Positions 11,870 through 24,049 of a stretch of 64,000 nt of DNA are shown here, in pieces. Below the pieces are notes generated by a model that was given only the letters and a program-made list of their open reading frames with translations, did not search any database and was not told the origin of the DNA. Made by a program: the position numbers and the translations under genes. How positions within the stretch are numbered: the first letter of the stretch is position 1; every line of letters starts with the position of its first letter. The stretch comes from Diphasiastrum complanatum (lineage: Eukaryota > Streptophyta > Lycopodiopsida > Lycopodiales > Lycopodiaceae): assembly GCA_029204225.1 (NCBI GenBank), contig CM055096.1, positions 69,275,444 to 69,339,443 of the forward strand. Reading direction: 5' to 3'.

Positions 11870-14339
11870 CTACTTATTCAACAGTTGTCTGGCACAGGTT
11901 TGGAGGATCTCTTTCATTGTTATACCATCTCTATCATTAATGATTGTACTTCTACAGGTTTGTGGGCGATAGGCAGTTGAAATACTTAGTTTGACTGTTG
12001 CCAAACACCAAATCACTGTACTTATCTTAAAAGCTGTTTTATATCATATATCATCAAATTATGTTGAGGCTTCCTAATTGTCCAGATACTAGCACTTTTT
12101 TGGGCACAGTTGGAGCTAATGATTGATTTGGGTCAAGTGCTACACATTTGCTCACTCTCCATCCATTATACTTTTTGACATGTTTCGGATATCTTTCACT
12201 ATCTTTGGTCTGGTATATGTATCATTTTGTTGCTGATAAACAAGCCCACTTATTTGGAGCCAATTTTGCTTAAGTTTGGTGAACTTTCTTGTGAATTCTG
12301 GTGGCAGTTCTGAGCCAGATCCTTACAGTGTACTCTTCAACAGATTATCCCCAGATTTGTGCTCCATTTTATCTTCACGTTACTCCCAATTTTTCACTGC
12401 CACGTGGGTACCTCCGATAATGGCCCATTATTTTCATCTATTACTTGATGCTCATCATTCCTGATACTCGTTGTTCTGCTGCTAAGATGCTATTGAGGGA
12501 AATGTTTAGAGGATCAATAAGCTTGAAGCACATTCCAATGCAAGAGAGGCTCAACCTGATCCTAGGCTGTATAGGCTCAAGCCTTTGCTACAGTCTACAA
12601 TTACACACTACACAGATTGATCCTCATCGTGTTGCTTTTACAAGTGCCCCACATCATGAAACATATATTTTGAGGTCATGAAATCAGCATCCCGCTTTGC
12701 CCCTCTTCCAACCATAAGTTACATCTCTATGCTTTTTGCCCTTTCTATGTTCTACATTTACACCTCCAATTACAGCATGGCCTATTGTTACACCATCTGG
12801 TAATAGACCCTCCATTGTTCAGCTTTTTGCTTGTTTTTCCTTTTCTTTCCACAGTTAACAATAAAATAACGTCCAAAGGTCTACCACATCCAGTTTTGTA
12901 TGACGATTGTGGGGCAAATGCTTAGCTTGGAAGCTATGTGCTCTAAACCAAACTATTGCATCTTGCAATAGATTTTTTACGACATTGGTTAGCCATGACA
13001 AGTTCACAATTGATGTCATGTGGTAGTCTTGGTCCATCTGTATAGGTTGAATGAGTATTCACATCATCATTCGGCAGCTCTCATCTTTCCACTGATATAC
13101 ATATGGCTCCTTTGCCAAGTGTTTTTTATGCTATCTTCTTTCCTAAGTGGCATCTCCTTTACAATTTTATCGAACTTCTATGATGATGTTTCTGGCTTTA
13201 GGGAAGTATTATGGATGTATAAAATCGGACCTTCAGATATTGATTGGCATTATTGATATTGTTGGGTCATGTTGATTTATACAGATGCAAATGACTAGGT
13301 TTAAGTTATAGATTTTAAGTTTTAAGTTCTAAGTTGAAGTTAGATTAGAGCTTAAAACTTAGAATCTAAATCTTAGAAGTAGGGAGGAGGAGCAAGGGGA
13401 GGCGGCATTCCGAGGGAAAAAGAGGAGGAAAAGGTCTACACGTTAAGGGAAGATATTTGAAAAGGCGGCCATGTTGAAAGCTAGAGATCCCGTACAGGAT
13501 AATGTGAGACTTGCTAGCCCGAGCACAGAAGTTTGGACATGCAACTATTGACCTATCAACAGGGTGGGGCTAATCGAATATTGTTGGGCTGCGGCTGCTA
13601 CACACTGTTCCATTGCTTACAGATAGAGAGGGGTCCACCATGGACCTTCTCTATGAGTTCATAGATAGGTTGGGTGAGCAACTTGATCGCTGCACAAAGC
13701 TCAGTTTTGCGGAGTATATCTTAAATCCATTATCTTGATTCTAATTTCTCACTATAAATTGGAGCTGATCCACCATTGTTGGGCTGCAACCACTGCACAG
13801 TGTTCCATTGCTCACAAATAGAGGGGTCCACCATGAGCCTTCAGACTTCTTTATGAGTTCATAGATAGGTTGGACGAGCAACTTGATCGCTACACAAAGC
13901 TCAATGTCATGAGGTATAGCTTGAATTCATTACCTTGGTTCTAATTTCTCACTACGAATTTCTAACTATTCAAATCTCAATCTCTTGTCATTCAAAATCA
14001 AATCTTGAATCTAATTTCTTTCCTTTCCATTTTAGCATATTTTGTCTCCAATTTGAACTTTTTAAATCAACGACATTCACTTGACACTAACTTTTGATTG
14101 GTATTACTTGTTTCTTCATTTGAACTTCATTGGATTAGGGAGAAAACAGGCACAATGGGAAGACAAATGGGACTAGTACCCATGGCATATGCACAACTTA
14201 CAAGTAACAAATATACAAGTTCAAAAGGGGTAACGTAGACAATTATATCAACATGAATACATCCAAAAGTTCGTAGCAAATGTCGTAGAGCAACAAGCCT
14301 GCAATAATGAGCTGCTTTTTTTTTCTAAGAGCGCCCCAC
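11870..14339. other. Intergenic; contains a 195-200 bp tandem duplication
   Basis: No confident protein is seen. Two tandem units with a period of about 195-200 bp occupy 13580-13774 and 13775-about 13960; both share the TTGTTGGGCTGC start and CTAATTTCTCACTA end. Diverged points and small indels suggest an old duplication. The interval sits between a LINE fragment and a Gypsy remnant, so it may be unrecognised transposon sequence. Confidence 0.5.
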
Positions 14340-16356
14340 ATTTCACAAGGTAGTTAGATGTGGATTACAGGGCTTCAAATGAGTTAACTATAAGAGACGG
14401 GTACCGCTTACCAAGAATGTGGACCATAATACTTTAGACAAGTAGATCTACAAACAAGGTATTGTGAGATCCAAATTCAGGCTAAAGATGTTTCTAAAGT
14501 TGCTTCTAAGACTAGGTATGGCCATTACAAGTTTCTAGTCATGTTCATTCGGTTGACCAATAATCTAGCAATATTGCAATAGATGATGAATGATTTCTCT
14601 CATACCTATCTAGGAAACTTTTTGATCATGTTTTTTTGTCAATCTATGGAAGAACAATGCAGGAGGATGTTGAGGATCTTAGGATTGTCTTATGCATATA
14701 AAGGTTGGAAAAAACTAAGTGACTCTTTTAAGCAAAATATACCTCATGTTGGAGATTTCATTTCAATCCCATGGTATCAAAATTGATTGCGACAAAATAA
14801 AGATAGTCGCATAATGGCCAGTCCCATAAAAGTTACACAGTTGACACTAGCCCCATATAAGTAAATTCCTAATTTGATGACCACCAATCCCTTAAGTATC
14901 TTCGTATTAGCTTGATCTTTGTCGTTGAAGGCTACATAGGACGAACTCATGCGAGAGTTTGATTTGAGATTGTTATACAAAGGGGAATACTAATCAGGCA
15001 ATGGGTGCCCTTAAGAAGATAGGTGAAGTAAATAAACTCCACCACCAATCCCTTAAGTATCTTTGTATTAGCTTGAAAATGTCGTTGAAGGCTAAATAGG
15101 ATGAAGTCATGCAAAAGTTTGATTTGGGATTATTTATACAATGGGGAATACTAATGAGGTAGTGGATGCTCTCAGTAGGATAGGTGAGGTGAATAAACTC
15201 CACTAAGATCTCTTCTGCCTTATTTATACTTATCTCTTAGAAGGCTTTGTCAGACTTATCTCTATCTCGATCAAATATAGGTAAAGACGGCCCCTCCAGT
15301 GATAGTGTTATATTATTGGATACTCCAATGGACGAAGAAAGGTAAGAGTGAGGGAGTGGATCCGCATTCAATCCCAAAGTAGTACATGTTGCATGATGGT
15401 AGGGTGCGTCTCACAAAGCGACTATGAGGAGCTGAATTTTGTACAAATACCATGATTCTCCTAGTGGATGCCACCCATGTATACACTAGACTTAAGCTTC
15501 AATGAAAATACAATAATTGGCCTAATCTGAAAGCCATAGTTCTCAGTAGTCAACAATGTCATTGCAGCAAAGAAGAAGAATTCAGAGCCCCTGCATTGTT
15601 GCAACCCATGGAGAACGAGGACAGCAGCTTTGCAGATTTTGTCATTGGTGAAGTCTTTTAAGATCTAATCGAGACAACGATGCTATTTCAGTGATAGTGG
15701 ACTGTGGATTGCCTGACAAACAGCAAAATTCATCTCAATTAGAAGTAATGTGCAGGCATATGAGTTGGCACAACTAATTTTTGGTGATTGGAGATCGCAT
15801 TGGGCTTTGATTCAGTGCAGCATTAAAAATCTGATGCTCGAAAAAAAAGGATTGATTGCAATGAGGAGAAGGTTCTTCATGAATGTGTCTTGGTAACTAA
15901 ACAAAGTGGAAACGGAACCTTTAGTCATACAGTTTCCTAAAAAACCACCATACAATGGACACAACAGCTTTACGCTCGTGTAGAAATTTGAGTTAAGTAA
16001 AAAAAGATCTAGTTTTGCAAGAGGTGTTACAGCTAGCATGGGAAAAAGTTCAAAGCCCTTCAGAAGCCAAACATTATGTGTATCTCTCAATCCCTACAAA
16101 TCTGCATGTGATGTGGACTCAAAAGCATTACGAATTCCTTGCAAAGTATGGTGGATCGTCGAAATGAGCACGTTTTGGCTGATACTCTTTCACAACCAAA
16201 GATGGTACTAGACCAGAGGGAGAGGAAGTTGAGGAATCCCATCCTCTCTCAAGTGCTTGATCAGAAGAAAGAATGATTTTTGAGAAAGCATTGAGAGACT
16301 GGACAGTATTTCTTAAACTTCGATTCTGAAACATAAAAATCTGAGGAGACGAAGCA
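14340..16356 (+). pseudogene. Decayed Gypsy RT-RNase H-integrase region
   Basis: Reverse-transcriptase pieces appear in several frames: VDYRASNELTIRDGYRLPR near 14350-14410, KDVSKVASKTRYGHYKFLV near 14490-14550, and FSHTYLGNFLIMF plus SMEEQ at 14590-14660. RNase H is marked by DHQSLKYL and DALSRIGEVNKL. That part is duplicated in tandem as two 161-bp units (14881-15041 and 15042-15202). Near 16140-16280 the reading VLDQRERKLRNPILSQVL resembles the segment before a chromodomain in plant Gypsy integrases. Many stops and frameshifts make this a dead copy. Confidence 0.75.
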
Positions 16357-16696
16357 TGTTACATCCCTGACTCACTAGGGTTAGACAATATCTAGCCTCA
16401 AGTCAAGAGAGCCAAGGGAGGAGGTCAGCCTCTAACTTCAGGTTAACACCCACAAACAATTATAGTTTGACTATGATTGGAGTTGGTAATCCACGGTCGG
16501 TCAAGTCATAACTAGACATGTGGAAGTAGCTACATAGCAAGTACTTATTACATGTGGCCTTTGCTTCTGGCTATAAAAATGAGTGGCCAAGCATTACTAC
16601 AAACGTTCAAATCAATTGTGGCCTGAACTCATGAGAGATCTCATGGACTAGACGAGGCATATCCTATGTGCAATGGACTGCGCTAGTCTAGGACAC
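16357..16696 (+). repeat. Probable 3' LTR of the Gypsy remnant
   Basis: It starts TGTTACATCCCTGAC directly after a purine-rich GAGGAGACGAAG, consistent with a polypurine tract. It carries a TATA-like CTATAAAAATGAG near 16573. The 3' end is placed at ACACA near 16696 by the CA rule only, so that boundary is uncertain. Confidence 0.5.
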
Positions 16697-19062
16697 AATG
16701 ATTACTATCAATGAATTTATGGTGATGCGGGTTCAGTCCCTCGAGCTTTGGGATAAGAGATTCGAATCAAGCCAAATGATTTCAACTTTTAGATTGACCT
16801 ATTGCCAAACGAATTTGCGAATAAACCTTCATATGCAAAGCACGACAAAATTTCAAAAATATATGAACGCATCAAGAACTTGATTCAAATGTCAAAGCAA
16901 CCCAAAGCTACAATCAATCCTTGTTCAAAACTTATTTCAAAGTTCAGCTTTGCTGGTGTCTATTCCCTATCTATCTGAAATTATGGATGGCCTCGTCAAT
17001 TTCAAAAATATTTACGGTTTACGATTTCATTGCACAATGTTCACTTAGAACATTTAGGCTTCACCATAATGCAATTTTCACTCATGAGTGCATAGTCCCC
17101 TAGTATTTGAATCGAAAAAACTCTTATCAAGGAATTCAAACTTTCAGATCGACCTACTAAAAATGGCTTTGGGAAAAGGTTTGAGAAAAAGAAGGGGATT
17201 AAAAGACTTCCTAAAATAGTTTGAAACATTAATAACTCAATTTGAATCTCGAAGTGACTAACATTAGTTTGAAAGCTTCCAATTGGATGATCGATTCTCC
17301 CTTAAGAGTTTAATGAATGGTTTACGTACATTCTACATCAATCCTTGTTAATAAGTAACTTTAAAGTTCAGCTTGCTTAATGTCTTATCTAAGATCATAG
17401 ATACATTCATCAAATTCAACGATATTTATGGTTTATTGAACAACTTTCATTAAGAACATTTAGACTTCAATATTATGCAATTTTGATTGACAATTGCATA
17501 GTTTCGTTGCATATGAATCAAAAAATATTTAATCGAGAACTAAAAGGGCTAACAAATTTTCAAAATAGTTTGAAACAATAGAAACTCAATTTGAATCTCA
17601 AGAAGACTCATATTCTTGTTCATGAGTGCTTTTTTGTAGTGCTACCAAATCTAGGGTTTTCCTCCAAAAACATCATGATAAAAATGCTTTATCTAGTTAA
17701 GGCCAATTTTCCCCCAACATTGCATACATAGCGTTTAAACTGTTGTTCGAAGTGTCTATATTGCATACTCACTAGTATTGTACTAAAATATTATACTTGA
17801 CAACCCATGCGCACGCGCGCACACACATACACATATCAATTATGATGAATTAACCATCAAAACATAATTTTATATCAATGCACTAAAAATTAGAATATTA
17901 TAATATATTGGAATGAATGTTACATCATGAATCCATAACTAGACCTAACACAAAGTAAACACAAAGACTATATGTTGCAACTATTATCATAGTCTATATC
18001 TCCACAATTAATTTGGTTTTATTTTAAAGAACCTGAAACAATTACGTTACAAAGTTCGTTGGGAAGGACCCCTCTGAAAGAGTATTATTAATAGTTGGCC
18101 CTTGATTAGTAATGCAACTACGCCCTAAGCCTAAAACTTACCTCCAAGCAAAATGGAGGAAACCCTATGAAAAATTCTGCATGGCAATGTGAATTGGTGA
18201 ATTGAAAACATGCTCTACCTTGAACTTTCTTGGTGGGCACGCAATTCCATTGCTAGCATAGTCAATCTCCTATTTCTCAACTGCTCCACGCACAGTCTAG
18301 AGGCCTTCACAATTTTGCACTAACATCAACTTCAGCCTTTTGGGCATTCAAAACCACATATAAACTTGATTGTACCTACCTAGAGTGACCAATTGGAAAG
18401 TTTATATAGACACGAGTTTTTCTTATGTTAAATCTCTTTTGAACAATCCATGATTTTTGATATCAGTCTTCATGTACATGTGCACATCACAGCACAAGAA
18501 ATTGACTTACTCGTGACCTCTACAGGCTTTCAAGGTTCATATACGCTCTAAACAAGAACGTTGAAAATGTAAGCCACTCAAATATGATTCTATAAGTGGC
18601 ACCTAAATGTACGGACGTTGTTGTAGAACAGAAGTGAAAATTATCCACACTCTTCATTAGATCAATGATGGGAATTGGAATAAAAAAAATCAAAACCTAA
18701 GATACCATTTCAAGTTCAACCAATGAAATCTGACTTGACCAACTCTGAATACTAACAGAGAATTGAATGGGAACAGTTTTTAGATTTTAGTGGTTTCACC
18801 ACAAATTACCACAATAAAAAGCAGAAATTTACTCAAATGACCACTTTCAGTAGATCCTACATGATCATGTTGATTATAGCAACACTAAAAAATAACTTCT
18901 TCAAATGTCAAACAGAAATAGATAAAATACAGACTGCCAACATTACTGACCATCTTGACAGTAATGACGAAAGTATTTCAAGTGAAAGATATCAATTAGG
19001 ATCTACACAATATTTGGACATCTTATATTGAATATACAAGAGCAAAGCAGTCCAAACTACGC
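16697..19062. other. Intergenic and probable 3' flank of kinase gene, with tandem repeat
   Basis: A diverged tandem duplication occupies about 16915-17338 and 17339-17640 (period about 424 bp; both units contain AAAGTTCAGCTT and a TTTA-GGCTTCA/GACTTCA block). No coding sequence is recognised. The part nearest 19,062 is probably the 3' untranslated region of the minus-strand kinase gene. Confidence 0.45.
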
Positions 19063-20403
19063 TCAATCATTTGTAAGAGGTCGGGCCATACAACCACAGC
19101 GAAACCTTGCTCGACGTACTGTTGTCATTATCTCAGTTTGTGCATCTTCTAACATCTTGACCACTTGAGAAAACCCAGGCCTCACGTCTGGATTTGCATC
19201 CCAACATCGAGTCATGATCTGTGCCAGAGCAGGAGGGCAATCCTGGGGAATCACAGGTCTGACTCCCTTATTGACAACAGCAAAGGCTGCTTGCACTGCA
19301 GTCATGTTTTGAAAAGGGAGGGATCCAGTGATGAGCTCCCACATAACGATTCCAAAACTGTATACATCAACCTTGTGATTGTAGACTCTGTGCTGAATCA
19401 TTTCTCTGCGTCAAACAAAACCACTGGTTAGACTATCGATCTTTCATAGAATATAGAATCATCAACAAATCAAACAATAAAAAGCACAAGTTCGCATTAT
19501 AACGTACGGTGCCATCCAACGATAAGTTCCAGTTTCAGGCGTCATGCCCTCAGTCTGCACCTCAATCCTTGCAACCCCAAAGTCTGCAATTTTGATAGAC
19601 TTGTCGGTAGCAATGAGCAGGTTATCGGACTTCAAATCTCTATGAATAAATCCCAGACTATGCAAGTACTCCATGCCTTGGGCAACATCCAAGGCTTGCT
19701 TCACGGCCAACTTTAGTGGCACAGCACGTGATTTTCTTCTACTAAGAAAGGATCTTACAGACCCGCCTCGCGCATATTCAGTCACAATACACCAAACTAG
19801 GGGTTTCCTGCAGGCTCCAATAAATCGCACAACATTCTGATGTCTCAGTGTCGCAAGCATCATCACCTCTTGCGCGAACTGCTGTTCCATCACCAAACCC
19901 CTCTCTATGTTGTTCTCAGGCCGCTCCAAAATCTTCACTGCGACGTCCTCCCCATTGTAGGTTCCCTTATATAGCCTGCCAAAGGCTCCTTGAGCAAATG
20001 CAGGCCCCATATTCAACCTACCCAGATCAATAGTCCAATCCTCGTATCCCTCCAGTCCCTCTGTGCCATATCTGTGATCCATTAGAGCAGCAGCGAGCAC
20101 GTCTCCTCCGAGTGAGTGTGTGACAGTGCTGCTGGGATGAGCTACACTGTGTGATACTGATGCACCATGATTAGTTCCTTTGCCTCCTGTTCTAGTGCGC
20201 AGATCTGGATGCATGAGAATGGTTGTTCTCGAATTGTTGGAGCCCACGCTGCTATCTATGACAGACATTGACACCGACCCACCTCCATTCGTAGTATTAT
20301 TCTGAAGACTGGCCGTGCTGTCAACAGACATATCTGAACCGGCCGCCAGTCTTTCGTAGTAATCATCGGTGAAGCCATAGAAATTCCCATTCATCGCATC
20401 CAT
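19063..20403 (-). CDS. Raf-like (group C, TKL family) Ser/Thr/Tyr protein kinase
   Basis: Two exons, 20403-19508 and 19405-19063, join across a 102-nt GT-AG intron (19507-19406) to give a 412-residue protein; the junction restores MAPEMIQHRV. The N-terminal 120 residues are Ser/Gly/Asn-rich and probably disordered. The kinase domain spans about 126-395: glycine loop [10 protein letters not shown] (133-142), ATP-binding Lys157 in VAVK, Glu179 of the C-helix, catalytic HRDLKSDN (254-261), DFG (274-276) and APE (298-300). All catalytic residues are present. The C-terminus ends RARFRCGC plus a short tail, as in Arabidopsis Raf22/Raf28-type kinases (At2g24360, At4g31170), recalled from family knowledge. 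It is probably cytosolic and part of stress or ABA-related phosphorelay. The ATG chosen gives a family-typical start and length. A telo-box lies upstream. Confidence 0.93.
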
Positions 20404-21409
20404 AATTGCATGCCCTACATACGCTAAGCAACAGCACCAACAAACTCCCCTGCTCCTCCTGCTCTAAACTCCTAGGGTTTCAAAATCCACACCAGTATAA
20501 ACGCATGCCATGCGATGCCACTAGCGTCATCCTAATCACAGATCTCTTGGCAACCTAGATCCATCCAGTACACAGCAGACGCAAATGCACTAGTATACTA
20601 TAAGTCAAATACTGCTGAGTATATGAACGACTGCTTTTCCGAAAGATAATCAAAAACACAGAGTCCACAGAAATAAGTTCGCTCACCGCCTTGAGTGATG
20701 GATCTGGAGCGCCTCGCTTCTTTTTTTCCTCTTTCAACTCTCACGCTCACGCTCACGCTCGCTGCGTTTGCTGCTATGCTCTATGTGATCTATGCTCTAT
20801 GCTAGCAGGCAAGCCAAGCCAAGGCTGCTGAGTACTCCTCCTCCTCCTCCTAATGCCGAATGATCATCGTTCATTCGCGAATCACCATCACCTTTTTTTT
20901 TTTTGTTTTTTTTTTTTAGCGAGAGTTTCTGAGACGGAACCGCATGGATACCTACCTACCTCTATTTTTTACATTAGCTACCTACCTCGCTCACTGTTTT
21001 TTTATAATAATAATCATTATTATTTTTTAACTTGGTATAAAGTTTAAACAAGGATCACAACACCACCACCACACTGCTGCTACAGCAAGGATGGGTCTAT
21101 TAGTCAAAACTCTTGACTGCTACCACCCTTAGCATGGTAAGTAAATTTTATGCTACCTTGTAATGTATAATAAAACCCCTACTCTTATAGTCATGCCCAC
21201 GGATGGGTCTATTAGTCAAAACTCTTGAGTGTTACCACCCTTGGCATGGTAAGTAAACTTTATGCTACCTTGTAATGTATTATAGAACCCCATACTTATA
21301 GTCATGCCCAATGTTCACGAATGAGTGGTTCCCTTTGTATGATACATCCATGCCTGGCCATGATATGCTGTTTGTTTGAAAATTGGGAGTTCCATAAAAA
21401 ATGGTAGGA

Positions 21410-21461
<52 letters not shown>

Positions 21462-22329
21462 AGTTGGTTTCAAGAAGGGATGCCTAATACCACTAAGGTG
21501 CTTGGAGATTGTGTAGCATTCTTCATGTACCTTGGGCATTTTCGGCATTGCCTTGCAAAAGGCAATACTATGTGTTACAGTTGATCAATGAAGGTTTTGT
21601 TAGAAAGGTACAAAAAACTTGCAATAACTCGATCCTTTGGATGCACATGTATATATGTAACTCATAAATAGCAAAGAAATCATCTCCCTTTCTTTTACGT
21701 GCCATGCTTTAGATGCAGCTTTTATATGCAAGTCGTAAAATGCAAAGAAATTGTGTCCCTCTCTTTTTCTTGCATGGATTCCTAGGCTCTCAACCTCATG
21801 GCACGCTAACATCATCATCAACAACAATAATCAAATGAAGATTCTATTTGCATCTACAAAATTATTTCATGTATGTTTTTAGCTTTGTTGTAGTAGCAAT
21901 AAGCTATTATTTGCCAATGCAAGTGTCAGTCTTAGGTGAGTTTGGACATTAAAATGAAGAGTTTTTTATAATTTTTTTATAAAGTTTTTCATGATGTATT
22001 TATCAATCACCTTGTTTATTGTAATCGTATCTCTACTGAAGAAACTTAAAGTTTCTAGCCACAGTTCGCACTTTTTGCATTTCCCGTAAAAACCAACACA
22101 TGGCCAAAATATGACTTGAAACGTATTTCAAAGGACCTTCGGCTTTTCACATTTTTTTGGAATATGCGACACTTTCTCTAAAAATGACTTAGAGCAAGTT
22201 TTTGTTGACCTTCCCATTTTCCGCATTTTTAAAAATGCAACATCAAGCTGTTTTTCTTCGGCTTTCACGATTTTGAACCGACGCAGCGTGAAGAAAAGAA
22301 AAAAATGGCTCAGGCACAGAAGAAAGTGA
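20404..22329. other. Kinase 5' flank and intergenic DNA with tandem repeats
   Basis: The first several hundred bases are the probable promoter and 5' UTR of the minus-strand kinase gene, including CACGCT repeats near 20742-20762 and poly-T runs near 20890-20920. Two tandem 112-bp units (21089-21200 and 21201-21312) both begin GGATGGGTCTATTAGTC. A CT microsatellite fills 21413-21457. A diverged tandem pair of about 90 bp lies in 21630-21780. No coding sequence is recognised. Confidence 0.55.
20473..20480 (-). promoter_or_regulatory. Telo-box-like motif upstream of the kinase gene
   Basis: AAACCCTA on the minus strand lies about 70 bp upstream of the kinase ATG. Telo-boxes are common near plant gene 5' ends. 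Function here is inferred from position only. Confidence 0.35.
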
Positions 22330-22875
22330 CGGGCAACCAGAAGCAGTTGTGATTAGCGTAAAGTGATCTAGTGTTGATTAAAGCATATTAGCTTAATTCT
22401 TTTTCTCAATCATTTACATATATAGGATCAACGAAAGAGAAGATGGATTCTGATGCACACACTCTGATGTATATACATGCATTGTGCTACACATACACAA
22501 AGTAACGAGCAGTAGCAAATACAATATATAGAATGAGCAGTAGCTAGTTCCTCGTGAGAGAGAATACCTCTCTTGCGCCGACGCGCTGATCTGGGAAACA
22601 AACAGTGCTAAAATTGTTGTTGTGAACTTATATCTAGAAAATAGAGTTACAGCATTCTGCCTATTGTGTGCAATCTATGATTGATTTTGATGCTTGATTA
22701 TAGTAGATATATTTCTGTTGTTATTAAACATTATCTAATGTTCATAAATTTTATATCAGATCTACAGTGTCAGCAGTCTGTCTCCAGGAAGAAGATTGAT
22801 CGTAGTCTGAAGTAGTAGCTACAGCTACAAGAGATCGGCTCCTATCCAGGCAAGGTGGAACATATCCTTCCATCA
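22330..22875 (+). repeat. Putative 5' LTR of a Copia element (boundaries approximate)
   Basis: The right end is placed at CCATCA (22875), one base before a degenerate primer-binding site (TGTATCAGAGCGCC from 22877; plant consensus TGGTATCAGAGC, initiator Met tRNA). The sequence is similar in layout to the stretch before the Copia gag at 53.9 kb, sharing ATATAGAAT, CGTGAGAGA and the GATC-AGTGTC block near the end. The left limit cannot be fixed by eye. Confidence 0.45.
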
Positions 22876-22931
22876 ATGTATCAGAGCGCCGAATAAAAGC
22901 CTTAAGGTTCTCAGAGCTTGTTACTCAAACT

Positions 22932-24049
22932 ATGGCTTCTATCAGCAACATCCAATCTAAGATATGCACAATTCTAGAGGCAGATGGGTCAAATTTCTTG
23001 GTTGAAAAATGAAGACTTCCCTCATCTTGAGAGGAGAAGCATTATGGCCCTAGGTAGACGGCACTGAGGACTTGCCTGCAAGCACAGGCAAAGAACTTCG
23101 AGAGTGGAAAGAGAAGAATGATAAAGCTATAGCTGTCATATCCTCTTCCTTCGAAGATAGCATTACCCTCGATCTTGCTACTATCTCTAACGCAAGAGAG
23201 ATGTGGGATGCACTCATGAGCTCGAGAGCATTATGGCGACAAGAACAAATCAAATCAGGGCTCTCTACAGCAACAGAGATACCTAAGAACAAAACTCATC
23301 CTAAGAAGGAGTCAACCCGACGACAAGATCAGAACCAGTAGAAAGAGAGAGATCAAGAAGGAAGACGGAAAGGCAGGAGCAAAAACAAGCAGCAAGGTGG
23401 TGAGAAGAAAAACTGCGTCAAATGTAGGCATGACGGCCACACGATGGATAAATGTTGGCTGAATCCAAAAATTGAGTGTATACACTGTCACAAGAAGGGT
23501 CATGCTGCCATGGATTGTTATCAGAATCCAAGGAACAAGATTACACAAGGAAGGAAGGAGAGCTCCAACAGCTCATCATACGTGGAGGAGCCAGAATCCT
23601 CAAAGATGGGTGAGGAACGAGCCAACCACAATGCATCCGCCTATCTATGTATAGATGTATGTGCCACATCTCAGGCCGATGTTCAAGACGTCTTTCTTGA
23701 CTCAGGTGCTACGTCGCATTTTGTGACAACAAGACAGATGATAGCTGACTTTCGACAGACAAACTCCTCCAAATACATCATTTTGGGAGATGGTTCGCAA
23801 CACGGAGTGAATGAAATTGGAGTGTTGTGGTTGAACACCAATGGCAGAGATAAAAGGCTGGATGACGTCCTGTACATGCCTACATTACAAAATGATCTAC
23901 TATCTGTTGCAAGGATAGCAGATGTAGGCATGCATGTGACGTTCACAGATGAAGCATGCAACGTGATTGATGCCAACACTAGTACCCTCATCACGCAAGG
24001 CAGACAGAAAGGCAACTTGTATCATCTGAAGGTACACCTACCTACATAA
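22932..24049 (+). pseudogene. Copia Gag and protease (lightly broken)
   Basis: The start at 22932 (MASISNIQSKI) is followed by a frameshift. The main frame then runs 23072-24049 with one stop near 23340. It shows a UBN2-type Gag piece with an internal deletion after EMWDALMSS. Two CX2CX4HX4C zinc knuckles follow (CVKCRHDGHTMDKC and CIHCHKKGHAAMDC). The aspartic protease motif VFLDSGATSHFV comes next, then the pre-integrase region. The order Gag-knuckles-protease is normal Copia. Neighbouring frames continue into integrase. Confidence 0.88.

Noticed and set aside
12276-13256. Several 60-80 codon ORFs after the LINE endonuclease
   Set aside because: I tried to read LINE RT motifs (FADD, etc.) and found none, so I did not extend the LINE call.
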